From Mesocentrotus franciscanus (Eukaryota > Echinodermata > Echinoidea > Camarodonta > Strongylocentrotidae), in contig CP137667.1 in assembly GCA_037976565.1 (NCBI GenBank), positions 33,301,420 to 33,365,419 of the forward strand: a DNA stretch of 64,000 nucleotides. Reading direction: 5' to 3'. The position numbers were made by a program, and so were the translations under genes. Shown one piece after another: positions 1 through 24,171 of this stretch. The notes beneath the pieces were generated by a model. The model made no database searches. It had not been told where the DNA came from and was given only the letters and a program-made list of their open reading frames with translations. Numbering within the stretch: position 1 is the first letter of the stretch; each line of letters begins with the position of its first letter.

Positions 1-3
1 TTC

Positions 4-174
4 GTCAGGTGATAAAAACTAATGTAAGCAAGGCTGTTTTATACTCCACGGGAGGACCGGCGAGACGGTCCATAATTCGATCGATAATCGGAATCGGATA
101 ATCGGATAATCGGATAATCGGTCCTCCCGTAGAGTATAAAACACCCTTGCTTACATTAGTTTTTATCACCTGAC
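4..174. repeat. 171-bp palindromic MITE
   Basis: Near-perfect inverted arms of about 55 bp (4-58 and 120-174) begin GTCAGGTGATAAAAACTAAT and enclose a loop of ATCGGATA-type repeats. Typical of a non-autonomous DNA transposon in the ABHD10 3' flank. The element abuts the window edge, so flanking duplications cannot be judged. Confidence 0.85.
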
Positions 175-591
175 ATGTTCGAGATCTTTAGATTATTGAC
201 CACATTAAACGAATATCACTAGCGATAATGTTTTCGATACTACATCCGCAATGAGTAATATATTTAGCAATATAATTTATTATCCTAAATCATGCATCAC
301 ATTAATGCAATTGATATTGCACAGTACCCATAGCATACCAGGTACTTAATACTTATTCAAAATATGAAGTGTCACAAATTATTGACTAATCCAATTTGTG
401 AACATCGCATGCACATTCATCTCTTCTGTTGGTTGTACGATACGTGCACTTACCACAATCGCTCCTAGGTAATTTTTCTGCATCAACCGAATGCCCAATT
501 CCCAAACCAAGCACTCTACTTAACCCTAACAAGCAAGAATGGCCCTATTATTATGTGTATGGCTCATAGCTTACTTGCTAGAGGGAAGTCC
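175..591. other. ABHD10 3' flank
   Basis: A+T-rich sequence after the ABHD10 stop; presumably 3' UTR and intergenic. I see no gene. Confidence 0.5.
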
Positions 592-3500
592 CTATCGTAT
601 TTTCAAGAGTTCTTCGAGGCAGTCCAGCAGGAGGCGTATGTCTTCCGGCTCCGACATGCGATGAGCGCCCTCTTTGCGCAGGATCACTTCCACATTCTTG
701 CTCTCCAGACGCTCAGCGAGGTCAACGGATGTTCGAAACGAACGGTGTCATCTTTCATCCCGTGGATTAACCGTATCGGCTGCTTGATGGGCATGGGGTT
801 TTGACTGAGACATCTTGTGTAGTGCTTGTCTACAAAGTTATGTGGCGTGGTGTGCGCAGAGTCACCGGGTGCTGAACCACGAGCCTGCAGGAAGAGAGTG
901 GGGTATGAAATGAAGTTTAGTAATAGAACTTCATGGAATTGATATCTGGAATGATATATCAGTGTTTGAACACATAATTGGGAGAATATCTAAGCCAAAA
1001 TTACTATTGTCTGTCTGAATTTTAACACTTGCAACGAGTTGTATAAAAGACAAACAGAATTTTACAAGAAATACGCACACACTGTACTGTCAATTATGGT
1101 GTCTTTCTTCATACATCATCTTTACACTAATTTTTTAACTTCTTGATTTGTTGAGCCATTTATTATCATTAGAAAATAGGCAGACTTTCTTTGGCCATAA
1201 AATGCTATGAAAGGTAGGGCCATTCAAACTAAATATGGAAACCAAAAAGAATATGGAGGTATTTATATACAAGATAAGAATACAGTGATGACTATAATAA
1301 TAATAATACAATATTTATAAAGCGCATAATAAACAGTCTGTTTCTCTATGCGCTGTACAAGCATGAATGACAATTTGAGAAATATAATCACAACTACTAA
1401 AATGACTAACTTAACATTATAACTAACATAATTAATAGAAAGACAGCTAACATGGTCAAAACAAATAACGTAAGGACTAAATACAGTTTAAGATAATTAA
1501 TTGAGGCCAAAGAGGTGCGTTTTTAGTACAGCTTTGAACGTTGCAGAAGTGGGTGCCTGTCGTATGAAATTGGAAAAATTGTTCCAAATGTTTGGTCCAG
1601 CAACTGCGAAAGATCTGCCCCCATAGAATAATGTAATGGTTTTGGGTACACAAAGTAATGCTTGAACGGAGTGTTCGGGGTGGGTGGTATTGTCTGAGCA
1701 AATCAGCCATGATGATGCTATGTAAGTATATAATTATTCTGGGGGAGGTGGCTTCTCTATCACTCTTTCCCTTTTATTTTTTCCAAAGGCTCATTTAAGT
1801 GACTTACAGTATGTTTTGACTTTTCCAGAGCCAAATGGCACCCTACTCCTGCACATCCTGTTTTGTTTTGTTTTTTTGTTTTTTGGCAACACTACTCACC
1901 TCATGTACATGCCCCCTCTTCTGTTCTGTGTAAGACAATGGCCTGTCAAACTGTACAGCGGTAGCTACCCCAACGAGAGAATGGATACGCTCCGGTCTCT
2001 CGAGAGCCAACAGAAGCATGATCGCCCCACCCATACTGGATCCAACAAGAATCTAAATATGCAAAGAAGGCAATAATTCATAGAAATAAATGATGCAACA
2101 CTTTTGCAATACTTATGAAGACATTCACTGCCTTTGAAAAACTGTATAATACAAGTACAGAGGACTTTTTTTTTAATCACTGGGTGCATTTAAACCATTG
2201 TCAGCATATTGAACTACCCAACCATTTTTGATATTTCTGTTTGCTTTCCTGTTAGCTAACTTGAGGCCATATGTTGGCAGACACTCTCTGCTTATCTCAA
2301 TTTCAAAATTTACAGGAGTTTCAATTTAAAAAATTGACATAATGTAATGTACAGGTACTATTGAGTTCATATCAGGTAAGAGTAATAAATGTTGAGAAGC
2401 ATGTCCATTTACATATTGGGGGTAGAGAGAGAGACAGACAGAGACAGAGGAGAGGAGAGACAGACAGACAGAGACAGAGGAGAGGAGAGACAGACAGACA
2501 GAGGAGAGGAGAGACAGACAGACAGAGGAGAGGAGAGACAGACAGACAGAGGAGAGGAGAGACAGACAGACAGAGGAGAGGAGATAGAGAGAGACTGGGG
2601 AGAGGAGACAGACAGACAGAGGGGAGGACAGAGACAGACAGACAGAGGAGAGGAGAGACAGACAGAGGAGAGGAGAGAGACAGACAGACAGAGGAGAGGA
2701 GAGAGACAGACAGACGTAGGAGAGGAGAGAGAGAGGGAGAGCGGACCAAATTAGGTGAACATCAAGGAAAGCTAGAAATAGTAACAGATAGAGATATACA
2801 TGTAAATAGAAAAGAGAAAGACTGAGATAGAAAAAAATGAGGGATAGAGGGAAGAAAGAGAGAGAGAGGGGGGTCGGGGTAAGGAGAGATAGATGTTTTG
2901 AACAAAACTGTTCCTTCTTTCTCACCTGCGAAAAGACAGTGAGTTCATTCACGACATGTAGAGAGGAAATAAAGAGAGATAAAAAGAAAAGAGAGAGGGA
3001 GAGAGGAAAGGTAACAAAAGAGAGAGAGAGAGAGAGAGAGACAGAGTGAGTCAGACAGAGAGACATACAGAGAGACAGACAGACAGAGAGACCGAAAGAG
3101 AAGATAAGGAGAGATAGATAAGTTGAACAACAGTGTTCCTTCTTTCTCACCTGAGGACCTACAGTGAGTTCATCTAGGACAGCTAAAGCATCTGACTTCC
3201 ATATGTCAAACAACTTTTCTCCTTCCCTCATCTCCCCTATGGACTCTCCTAACCCCTGGTAGTCAAACCTGGTGAAAGAAAATAGCTAGAAACATTAACC
3301 GATGAACAATGATGTAATTCCCATAGGCTTAATACTGGGACCATCCAGGGGGGTGTTTCACAAAGACTAAGATCGACTTAACTATGGCAGGCCGTTCATG
3401 CCACTGTTTGCTCTCACCATTTACTGGCATTGATCTCTCAAGGGACACACAAATCATGGTCACAAATCTACAGAATTTATATTTTTTGATAATTCATTAT

Positions 3501-6500
3501 TGAAGGAAAAAATATTATCTAAAGATCATAATGGTGAGAGCAAACAGTGGCATGAACGGCCTGCCATAGTTAAATCCAACTTAAATTCAATCTTAGTCTT
3601 TGTGAAACAACCCCCTGGTAGGCTTTCAAGGGTAAATGGCAATCAAACCTTTGTAGTTAGTTCACTTATATGTGAAAGCCTAAAAATAAGAGAAGCAGGA
3701 TGGTGAAATTTAATATGAATCGGACAAACAATAAGAAAGAAATGACTGTTTAAAATACGAGATATTTCTAAATATCACTACAGATATCCCTAAAATGAAG
3801 CAAATCTCAAATTGGTAATTTGGTCAGTGGATTGTGACATATCGCCGGTCAACTGCCCTGTATATTGTATACTACAGATAAATGGATATTTTCTCTCAAC
3901 AGCTCCTCGTCCTTCTAGCACTACTCAAAAGAGTTAGTGTGGATAGCATAACTTCTCTTGCATTTCAAACAAATGGAGAAAAAGCCATTGTCCTACCTAG
4001 CAACAATTAAAAGGCACTTTGCATTCTGACTATTGAAATACAATTATTTGTAACAGGCGAATGAAATAATTTGTAATACAACTATGCATTAAATTGTCAA
4101 CATTGATTACAAAAATGGTATATTTATATAATATTGACTGGCCTTGAGGGGTATACATGTATAAGAAATATTGACCAAGCTAAGATCATATTGCCCCGAG
4201 TCGAAAGACGAGGGCAATATGGTTTTAGCGCGGTCAATATTTCTTATATCCCGAAAGTAAAGCCAGTCAATATTTTTATTGTCATCCAAATCAGACATCT
4301 AGAGCAAATACAGAAATCCACCATGACAATCTCAAAGAACTGAACAAACTTTGTCAAACCAGCACTGTGCATCCAGTGCTTGATGAAATTTGTGATACAC
4401 TGCAAACAGTGTGCATTATTTTGGTGCGATTATTACGTCACAATAGAGTGCGCGCAAAGTGCGCAGGTTCTCGTACGCATAATAGATGCGCAATGAAAAT
4501 GACAAAATACGGCGTAGTCAATATGAGACTATATTTTCACTCGTCTCTACACGCAAAGTCTATACGGGCAGGGAGACCAAGGAAAATACAAAGAATATAC
4601 CCTTCCGTTCACCACTGCTAATGAAAACTAGGGCAATACGGTTTAGTAAATGACCAGCTCAGATGTCTGATACGGGTGATAATGACTTTTATTTCTCCCC
4701 CATACATGTAGGCCTACAGGTAATTGTCTAAACTTGTAAATATTTTTGAGATTTCTGTAATTCCTGTTTTTTCCAACAAAGTTATTAAAAATATATATAT
4801 ATAAATAGATATATTCTTATAGGTCCTGCAAAAAGGAAAGATTCTTCCATTTTGAAAACTTGACATTTTAGTCTTTCTGCGCATTGGATCAAATGGGACA
4901 GTTGTTTGGCACTACATCACAGACACAGTGACATTACTGATTCGACCAATCTGAAATTCCTGTTTGTATAGTGATTACAAATTAACAATATTAAAACATT
5001 CATATCTTTCTTATTGTTTGTCCTATTTCATTTAAACTTTCACCAATTGGCTTCTCCAATTTTACTACTGTTTTTTTTTACAGCAACTTGCTAGTAAGGT
5101 TGGATATTTCCTCCAAACCCTTTACCGCCATACATGAACTCTGGGAATCCTGCTAAATTTGCATCAAACTTTGAAATCACATATTCACATCATCTTATCA
5201 TATTTAAAGAAGAGCTTGTTACTGTGTTAGTGGTGGTTATTTCACCTGACTGCCGAGGAAGCATAAATGCTTGTAAGTAATAGTAAGCAAGCAGAGGACC
5301 AACGGCTTTAGGTCCTCTCTGAGGGACCTGGTAATGAGGAATAATGCCTTACCAAAGGGCACTAGCGCATCGACTTGGTTTCGGGCCCAGGTCGCCGAAT
5401 TACAAGACCACTGCTATACCAACTGAGCTATCGCGCCTCCTGTTTATCTTCTTGATATTCAAAAATAACTTATAAGAATTGCCAGCAAAATATGATGCAA
5501 TAATGATTGTATTGAAATCAACAATGGAAAAAGAACTATCACAGAAAATGTGTCACATAAAAAATTTGTTAATTTTTGTGAAAGACTGTAGGATTGAAAA
5601 CTGTTTTGGAAGAAGGTAGCCTACTGGTTTTGATCTGCCCAGCAGGACTCAGTTAGAAATACAGCTTTCAAAAGATAATAACAAGAAATAAAATAAATAC
5701 AAATATAGACCCTATAAGGCTATATATTGGCTGTGGCCACAGTGAATAAACACATTCAATAACATTGTACTAATTACATTATCACCAAGTTTCTTGTAAA
5801 TCTGTTTATTTTTTATATTTTGTTTATATTCATGTCCCTTACCGAAAACGCAGGCTTATTTAGCCTGCTTTGAACCTGCGTCTGGCCTGCATTCTTAAAT
5901 ACATGCTAATTATTCCATTGCATGTTAAATTTTAGCCTGTATTTTGCAACAACAGTCTTACATGTTTTAGCAGGTTAACTTTTAGCCTGTTATATTTAAA
6001 ATTAGCATGCATTTTTTCCAAAACAGTCTTACAGTTTAAGCAGGCTAAATCTCAGCCTGTTAATTTAAAAATTAGCATGCATTCTGCAAAATACAGTCTT
6101 ACAGTTTTAGCAGGTTAAATCTTTAGCATGCCAGATGAGATGCAGTTTAATCTTTAGCATGTAAATTTTGATCATAATTTGTTAAACCTGCAATCTGAAG
6201 AAATGTCCTCTGAGCAGGTTTAGAACACAAATTTAACCTGTTATTGCTTTTTACATGTAGCATGTAGGTTATTTTTCACATGCACGTTTAATGTTATATA
6301 TCAGGGGTGCATGATTCGAGAGTTTAAACAAAAGGTAATATAACATTGAGTTCTTGTTGTACAAATGCCATTTTTGGTACAGAGCTTCATTAGGACCTGC
6401 TGAATGATGGTAGGGTAGGAGCCCCCGGCATATATGTGTGATTGAAGGCCCCATGGCATTTGTACAACAAAAACCAATAGTATATTACCTTAGAGCTTCT

Positions 6501-9500
6501 AAATTATTTGTGGACTACAAGGCGATTCCCCTGCCCACACCCTTATATGATATTTTAGCCGGGGGCTCCTACCCCAATATCATTCAGTTGGTCCTAAGGA
6601 AGCCCTGTACCAAAAATGGCATTTGTACAACAACAAATCAATGTTATATTACCTTCTAAATTATTTGGGGGCTACGAGGCGACGCCCCCGCCCCACCCTT
6701 ATATGATATTCTTGCCAAGGGCTTCTACCCTAATATCGTTCAGTAGGTCCTAAGGAAGCCCTGTACCAAAAATGGCATTTGTACAACATCAAATCAATGT
6801 TATATTACCTTCTAAATTATTTGGGGCTACGAGGTGACGCCCGCCCCGCCCCACACCCTTATATGATATTCTTGCCGGGGCTCCTACCTAATATCGTTCA
6901 GTAGGTCCTAAGGAAGCCTTGTACCAAAAATGGCTTTTGTACAACAACAAATCAATGTTATATTACCTTCTAAATTATTTGGGGGCTACGAGGCGACGCC
7001 CCCGCCCCACACCCTTATATGATATTCTTGCCAAGGTCTTCTACCCTAATATCATTCAGTAGGTCCTAAGGAAGCCCTGTACCAAAAATGGCATTTGTAC
7101 AACATCAAATCAATGTTATATTACCTTCTAAATTATTTGGGGGCTACGAGGCGACGCCCCCCGCCCCCACCCCACACCCTTAGGCCTATATGATATTTTT
7201 GCCGGGGGCTCCTACCCTAATATCGTTCAGTAGGTCCTAAGGAAGCCCTGTACCAAAAATGGCTTTTGTACAACAACAAATCAATGTTATATTACCTTCT
7301 AAATTATTTGGGGGCTACGAGGCGACGCCCCTGCCCCACACCCTTATATGATATTCTTGCCAAGGGCTTCTAACCTAATATCGTTCAGTAGGTCCTAAGG
7401 AAGCCCTGTACCAGAAAATGGCATTTGTACAACAAATCGATGTTATAAATTAGTTGGGGCTCCAAAAGTCACCCCGCCCCCACACCCTTAAATTGATTTT
7501 TTTTTGCCGGGGGCTCCTAGCCTAATATCGTTTAGTAGGTCCTAAGGAAGCCCTGTACCAAAAATGGTGCTTTTATCAGGCATGTAAAGATAGTCGATAA
7601 ATTTGACGCTAAGCCACCTGACTACAATAAGTCCATGCAATAGAAACCAATAGAAACCAACAGAAACCAACAGATCTATCTATCTCATGAATATTCATTA
7701 TTACTTTACACGTGTTACAGAAAAATACATTTATCATGATTTGTTAAGCAAATTATGACAATGCACATCAATTTTGTGATTTGTATTTTCCTTCGGCAAT
7801 TATTGACTAATAGATTATTTGTCTGACCATGTTACACTTACATTCATGTTTTAGCAATAGATATATTGATTATATGATTACTAACCAAGAAACAACATGT
7901 ATATATTTATTATATATACGTGTACGTGCTTGTATGTATCTTTTGATTCAGCCGAGGACGCAGGTTCGAAACTGAGTCACGTCTTTCGGATGGTGACGTT
8001 AAAGGTCGGTCCCCAGACGTAAATAATCATATCTGATTGATACACGTCTGTAAAAACCCAATACACACACATGTATACAATCGTCAATCTTGAATTCACT
8101 TCAAATGATCATTGTGATGGAGTTAATGCAATTGAGGACACTACCTAATGGTGGACACTTGCAAATTTCGATTATGAAGTAACAATACTATATCACTAGT
8201 TCTTCTACCCAGCCATTTACCAATAGAAGCCTATTACTGATAATTGATGGCGATCGATTACCTTCATATATATGTTAGCCTGCCTTTTAGATTAGCATGC
8301 AAAAATTAACCTGCCTAATTTACATATTTCAGCGTTTTTGCAGGTTAATTATGTAGTCAAAAAGCAGGTTAATTTGGCATGCTAAAAAAAGCAGGGCAAT
8401 TTTGCAGGCTAATTGAGCAGGTTAAAATGATGATTTAAACAGGCTAAAATAAGCCTGCTTTTAAAATGTACAGGCTAAATTAAGCCTGCCTAATTTGCAT
8501 ATTTCGGCGTTTTTGCAGGTCAGTGCTTGCTAAGGAATTAACCTGCTTTTTAGCAGCTATGCAGGCTTGAGGCAGGCTATAAGCAGGCCTGCCTTTTCGG
8601 TAAGGGGTATGATGTACCATTTTTTTCACAATTGATTAGAGGGAACTTTTAATTGCTAATTACTGAAAAGATATTGACGAGTGGCTCATTTATACATGTA
8701 ATGATGGATACAAAATTTGACAAAATACAGAGAAGGCAAAAAGATCTACATTTATAGACAGAAGTTAGAACCAACATAAGTTACATTTACATGTAGAGTA
8801 TTTGCATGTATAATGCTTCAGCATGAATAAACATGAGAAAAGTCAGATCACAGATGTTCCTGATGCCAACTGAAAGGTTAATTTTTAAAAAGAATATGAA
8901 TTTGAACAAAATTTTGCTCAAATCTTTTGATTAAAATACCTTTTAAAATATACTAGGTTATGCAAGATTATGTACAAAAAAAGAAAGGAAAAAAAGATAA
9001 AATAATATACTGTAGGCCTAGGTCTAGATCTATTTAAAATTAAAAGAAATAGAAAAAATGAGAAAATGATAACAATAATAATGAAGATGATAATAATAAT
9101 AATGATAACAATAATAGTAATCATGATAATAATAATACAAATAATATAGACTAAACCATAGTCTATTAAAATCATAAATGGTGATGATCGATCATCGATC
9201 TTCATGCACAACGATAAATAAAATAGACCTTAAATAAGTAAAAAAATAAAATGACAGTACGGGGGTCTAGATACTAGACTAGTTTCTATGTTTAAACAAA
9301 AAATGTATGAATAAATTTGACAGGTCTAGACTATTTCTAGATGTAGATCTACTTTGTCTTTGAAATTTGACATTGCAATTGAATGTTCATTTAAAATTAG
9401 TATTACTAGACTTTACTCATATCAATTATCATGTTACTTTTAAATTTAATAAACAAAATTATAAAAATGTATTAACTAGACTATTATTAATGAACGACTC

Positions 9501-9867
9501 TTCGACCCTTCAATTATTTAGGAAAACGAGGGAGTTCTTTCCTTGTTAATTAGATGCACTCGACCAGCACCAAACGCTGGTTGCATCTCCCTCCCTCTGC
9601 GCAGCTAGGACTCTATCTGTAGAGTGTAGGAGTAGTTAAGAAATCACTGAACCGTAACGGGATTCGAGCGAAAACGTACCTAACAAAGGCATGTCCCCGC
9701 CGCCTGCAGTAGCCCTCCAGAGCGACGGCTTTCCCGCCTGTCATGTTGCTCATATAACCCGGTAGAAACACAACGCCCGGGTCTTTCCCGGGCGTTTGAC
9801 GAAAAGCTATTGAGGATGCATGTGTCCTATGTAAATGTTCTAAACTTTCTCTGTCATCTGTCATCAT
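592..9867 (-). CDS. ABHD10: ABHD10-like alpha/beta-hydrolase (4 exons, one frameshift)
   Basis: Four minus-strand exons join in phase: 9867-9680, 3268-3151, 2052-1900 and 884-592, about 250 residues. The family is a mitochondrial alpha/beta-hydrolase with depalmitoylase and acyl-glucuronide esterase activity (family knowledge). Visible are the N-terminal strand with GVVFLPGY, FDYQGLGES, the nucleophile elbow GSSMGG (Ser about 108), HGMKDD with the acid Asp about 198-199, and GAHRM with the catalytic His about 228. All introns have GT-AG ends. The start is the ATG at 9867; the open frame extends upstream to about 10020 but has no earlier ATG, and no clear transit peptide is visible. One base appears missing near 740, between the Asp and His segments; the frame before and after matches the family. 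Head-to-head with KAT7. The alternative is a recently decayed copy, but all three catalytic motifs are intact. Confidence 0.87.
739..741 (-). other. ABHD10: Apparent one-base deletion in ABHD10 last exon
   Basis: On the minus strand the family frame runs through HGMKDDTV, then must shift by one base to continue with TSVDLAERLE and on to the stop at 592. Adding one C to the short run (one G on the plus strand after about 740) would restore a normal Asp-Thr-Val-Pro-Phe junction. It is either an assembly/sequencing error or a real allele. Confidence 0.8.
1290..1715. repeat. Degenerate interspersed repeat in ABHD10 intron 3
   Basis: It starts with a TATTTATAAAGCGC-like word and a matching GCGCTGTACAA, then a stretch with short broken open frames. 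The style is that of an old retroelement or SINE fragment; the family is not identified. Confidence 0.35.
2421..3115. repeat. Purine-rich GA minisatellite
   Basis: Dense GACAGACA, GAGGAGAGGAGA and (GA)n runs at 2421-2745 and 2835-3110 in ABHD10 intron 2. Long open frames on both strands (2326-3231) are artefacts of this simple sequence. Confidence 0.9.
2890..2962 (-). repeat. Partial copy of ABHD10 exon 2 donor edge
   Basis: The sequence around 2900-2960 repeats the exon 2 end and donor at 3110-3180: both contain GTTCCTTCTTTCTCACCTG followed by CAGTGAGTTCATT/C. Translated, the copy reads ELTVFSQ against the genuine ELTVGPQ. The GT donor is kept. Confidence 0.7.
3345..3618. repeat. Palindromic MITE, family A, copy 1
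   Basis: Inverted ends CCAGGGGGGTGTTTCAC / AACAACCCCCTGG, with arms of roughly 80-100 bp containing CTATGGCAGGCCGTTCATGC. Same family as 21641-21932, 30456-30755 and 53340-53623. Confidence 0.9.
4131..4273. repeat. Hairpin repeat
   Basis: Arms of about 45 bp begin ATATTGACTGGC and end AGCCAGTCAATAT, with a loop containing GTCGAAAGACGAGGGC. A related GGGCAATACGGTTT word recurs near 4630. Confidence 0.7.
5270..5445 (-). repeat. tRNA-derived SINE fragment
   Basis: On the minus strand the sequence reads GGCGCGATAGCTCAGTTGG, matching a tRNA A box, followed by an anticodon-like loop and a degenerate B-box region. The 3' stem does not pair as in a tRNA, so this is a SINE head and not a working tRNA gene. 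Confidence 0.6.
6305..7572. repeat. 158-bp tandem array with a leading inverted unit
   Basis: About seven direct units repeat at a spacing of 157-170 bp. Each contains TGTTATATTACCTTCTAAAT, ATATGATATTCTTGCC and AGGTCCTAAGGAAGCCCTGT. The first unit (6305-6440) is in opposite orientation, giving a head-to-head start. No gene. Confidence 0.85.
7935..8075 (+). repeat. tRNA-SINE fragment
   Basis: A B-box-like GGTTCGAAACTG is followed by GTTAAAGGTCGGTCCCAGACGTAAATAATC-type tail sequence and ends in ACACACAC. The tail matches a second copy near 21275-21535. It lies inside the 2.8-kb element. Confidence 0.6.
9055..9150. repeat. AAT/GAT microsatellite
   Basis: Imperfect ATAATAATGATAACA-type repeats in ABHD10 intron 1. 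Open frames across it are low complexity. Confidence 0.8.
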
Positions 9868-10532
9868 GAACCTCTGCAGCACTTGCAGGCGGGTGTTTGA
9901 TTTAGAGAAAGACAAAACATTCGTAAACAACACCTTACCCGAAAAGAGCACAAGGGCGCTGACATTTTGTTTCTCGTCACTCAGCGCAGCCGCTTTAGAT
10001 TTTAAATGCAAGCTTATTTTTTAGTACTTATATTAAAATTATTGAAATCTATAGATACACAAAATAAATAGGAAAATTATTGTATTTTTATAATACGATA
10101 AAAACATGAATGCTTCCCAGAATTCTATTAATTCATCAGATATATTACGATTATAATGACGAGTTTCCGCGCTCTAAATTTACCAATTTCAATATTGAAA
10201 AATAATCATAACGATTACCACTAAATTTATCATTAACAATATTATTTATCCAAAATTTCTGTATTAAATATTTAATTTTACCGTAATTTAAATAAATTGT
10301 TAAATTAAGATGCCTAAACATATCGAAAATCTTATTATTATTACAATTTTGCTGATATTAATTCTGGTTACAAAATTGGCAATCTCGGATTCATTCATTC
10401 ATTCGACGATTTTACGCTTTCCGTAGCGAAACCACACTCAATCCAAGCGAAATTGCTGGAAATACCTAGAATTTCGAAGATAGTTAGTGAAGAGGTTCAT
10501 TTGGTATTCATTCATTCTAAACGTTGATTGAA
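9868..10532. promoter_or_regulatory. Divergent promoter region between ABHD10 and KAT7
   Basis: The two start codons face away from each other and are about 665 bp apart, so both promoters must lie here or in upstream UTR exons. The 9868-10020 part remains open in the ABHD10 frame but lacks an ATG; the rest is A+T-rich. I see no convincing TATA box. Shared control is inference from geometry. Confidence 0.5.
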
Positions 10533-22624
<12,092 letters not shown>

Positions 22625-22648
<24 letters not shown>

Positions 22649-23165
22649 GGCAATTCCATGTTAGGGCAGACAGACATTTTGAGAGTAGTGTCTGGCCTAC
22701 AAGCCATATGCGAACTGGTATGCAGCGATTCCATGTAGAGAAAGAGAGACATTCTAAGAGCAGTGTCTAAACAACAGTTCATATGTGAAGTGGTATAGGG
22801 TGATTGCCTAGTCTGCAAAGGGACATTTTGAGAGTAGGCTTTAAGTACAAGGTACTGGTACAAGGCGATTCGAGAATGGGAAAATAGGATAGTTTGAGAG
22901 CAGATTCTAAACATCATTTCATATGTGAACTGGTATAAAGCAATTCCGTGTAAAGAAAGAGAGACATTCTAAGAGCAGTTTCTAAACATCATTTCATATG
23001 CGAACTGGTAAAGGTCTATAGGACGATTCCAAACTGGGATGAGGGACATTTTGAGAGCAGTTTCTAAACAATTCATATGTGAACTGGTATAGAGCGATTC
23101 CACACTTGGAAAAGGGGACGTTTGAAGAGTAGAGTGTAGCCTTCAAAGCCATATGTGGACAGATG
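22625..23165 (+). repeat. Tandem array seeded by the KAT7 stop-codon region
   Basis: The last coding bases (CATATGTGAACCGGTATAGGG) recur at about 22700, 22782, 22918, 22998, 23072 and, weaker, 23148, usually as CATATGYGAACTGGTATAG-RCGATTCC followed by GGGACATTTTGAGAGCAGT-like text. Spacing is about 75-85 bp with one gap. The first unit contains the KAT7 C-terminus. Confidence 0.75.
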
Positions 23166-23228
23166 TACAAGTTTGTAAGTTCAGAATGTTTACCAACAAA
23201 AAAATGCTGTTTGTGAATGTAAAATGCA

Positions 23229-23697
23229 GACATGCCAACCGTTCGTTTCTAACGGAACTGTTACGTTTTTGAAGTTTTTAGAGCCATGAAAAACGGAACG
23301 TTCCGATTTGGGGAAATACATACATGTAGTAAAATACCATTCGGCTTTCCATAGTTTCGATCTGATGAGTGCTGGAAGGATTGCATTGCGCAAGATTCGT
23401 GCAGCGTGTTTACTTCGCGCCACACTGATCTCTATTCGCAGCGTGTAATAATGAGCGCGCGTGTGCGTAGACGGCCCATAGAGTGCCATGCATAATCCCT
23501 CTGCCTTTGGCACTGCACAGCATGCATGCGTCGCGCTAGCGCTATCGCTCACGATCACTGCATGACTCCGGCCGTACATGTATTCAGTAGAGATATGTAT
23601 TTCACGTGCAGTGCTAGTGCAGTCGCGGCGTAGGCCTACTGTATATGATTTGTGATGTGCGTTCCGTTTTTGGAATTTCAAATGTTGGCAAGTATGA
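23229..23697. mobile_element. Inverted-ended insertion in the KAT7 3' flank
   Basis: Imperfect inverted ends GACATGCCAACCGTTCGTTT and, on the other strand, CATACTTGCCAACATTTGAA, with GTTCCGTTTTT near both ends. The interior is unusually CpG-rich. Text on either side (near 23200 and 23880) is itself duplicated. A long minus open frame over it has no recognisable domain. Confidence 0.5.
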
Positions 23698-24171
23698 AAA
23701 CGAAGTTCCACGTATACGATGTTCTTGTAACGGTTTTCTCTCAAGATTCAAATAGCGGTTACTATTTCAGACTTTTTTTTTTTTTTAAAGACAAATGGAC
23801 CTTGTTATCTTGAAGTGGACCTACAAATGGTCCCCAGCAATATGTGAACAGTTCTAGAAGTGTGTAAGGTTGAGAATGTTTTCCAATGAAACATTGTTGT
23901 TTATGGATGTGAAATGAAGTTCCGACAGGAATATGTTTTGGGGTAATCTGTCGTAGACTCAAATGAATAGACGTTTTATATGTCTAACTTGTGTTTTTGG
24001 AAAAGACGGCGGGGACCTTGCAAGAGTTGCCAATTTGTGTTTGATTGATTGTTACAAAAATTCATAATTTTTTTTTGCAATAGTTTTTTTTTGTGTTGCT
24101 CAAACTTGCACCGACGTGTTTCTCTGTCATTTTCTGTTGCTATTAAAACCAACTAAATATTTAGGGTGGAC

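Larger units (their letters stand above)
5831..8611. mobile_element. 2.8-kb non-autonomous DNA transposon with subterminal repeats
   Basis: Inverted ends CATGTCCCTTACCGAAAA (5831) and its complement ending CGGTAAGGGGTATG (8611) bound a unit in ABHD10 intron 1. Both ends are packed with GCAGGCTAA/GCAGGTTAA/AGCATGC words (5855-6250 and 8275-8600), resembling transposase-binding subterminal repeats. The middle has a 158-bp tandem array and a SINE-like piece. No transposase frame is visible. Confidence 0.7.

Noticed and set aside
2326..3231. Long open frames on both strands through the GA/CT tract
   Set aside because: Simple-sequence artefacts. Only the part that overlaps ABHD10 exon 2 (3151-3268) has family similarity and splice sites.
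5400..5440. tRNA gene on the minus strand
   Set aside because: The A box is good, but the T arm and acceptor stem do not pair and the B box is degenerate; it is a SINE head.
6305..7572. CRISPR-like array
   Set aside because: Units of 158 bp are contiguous, with no unique spacers, in an animal intron.
23190..23744. 184-codon open frame in the KAT7 3' flank
   Set aside because: It spans an inverted-ended repeat, has no recognisable domain and no splice or start context.
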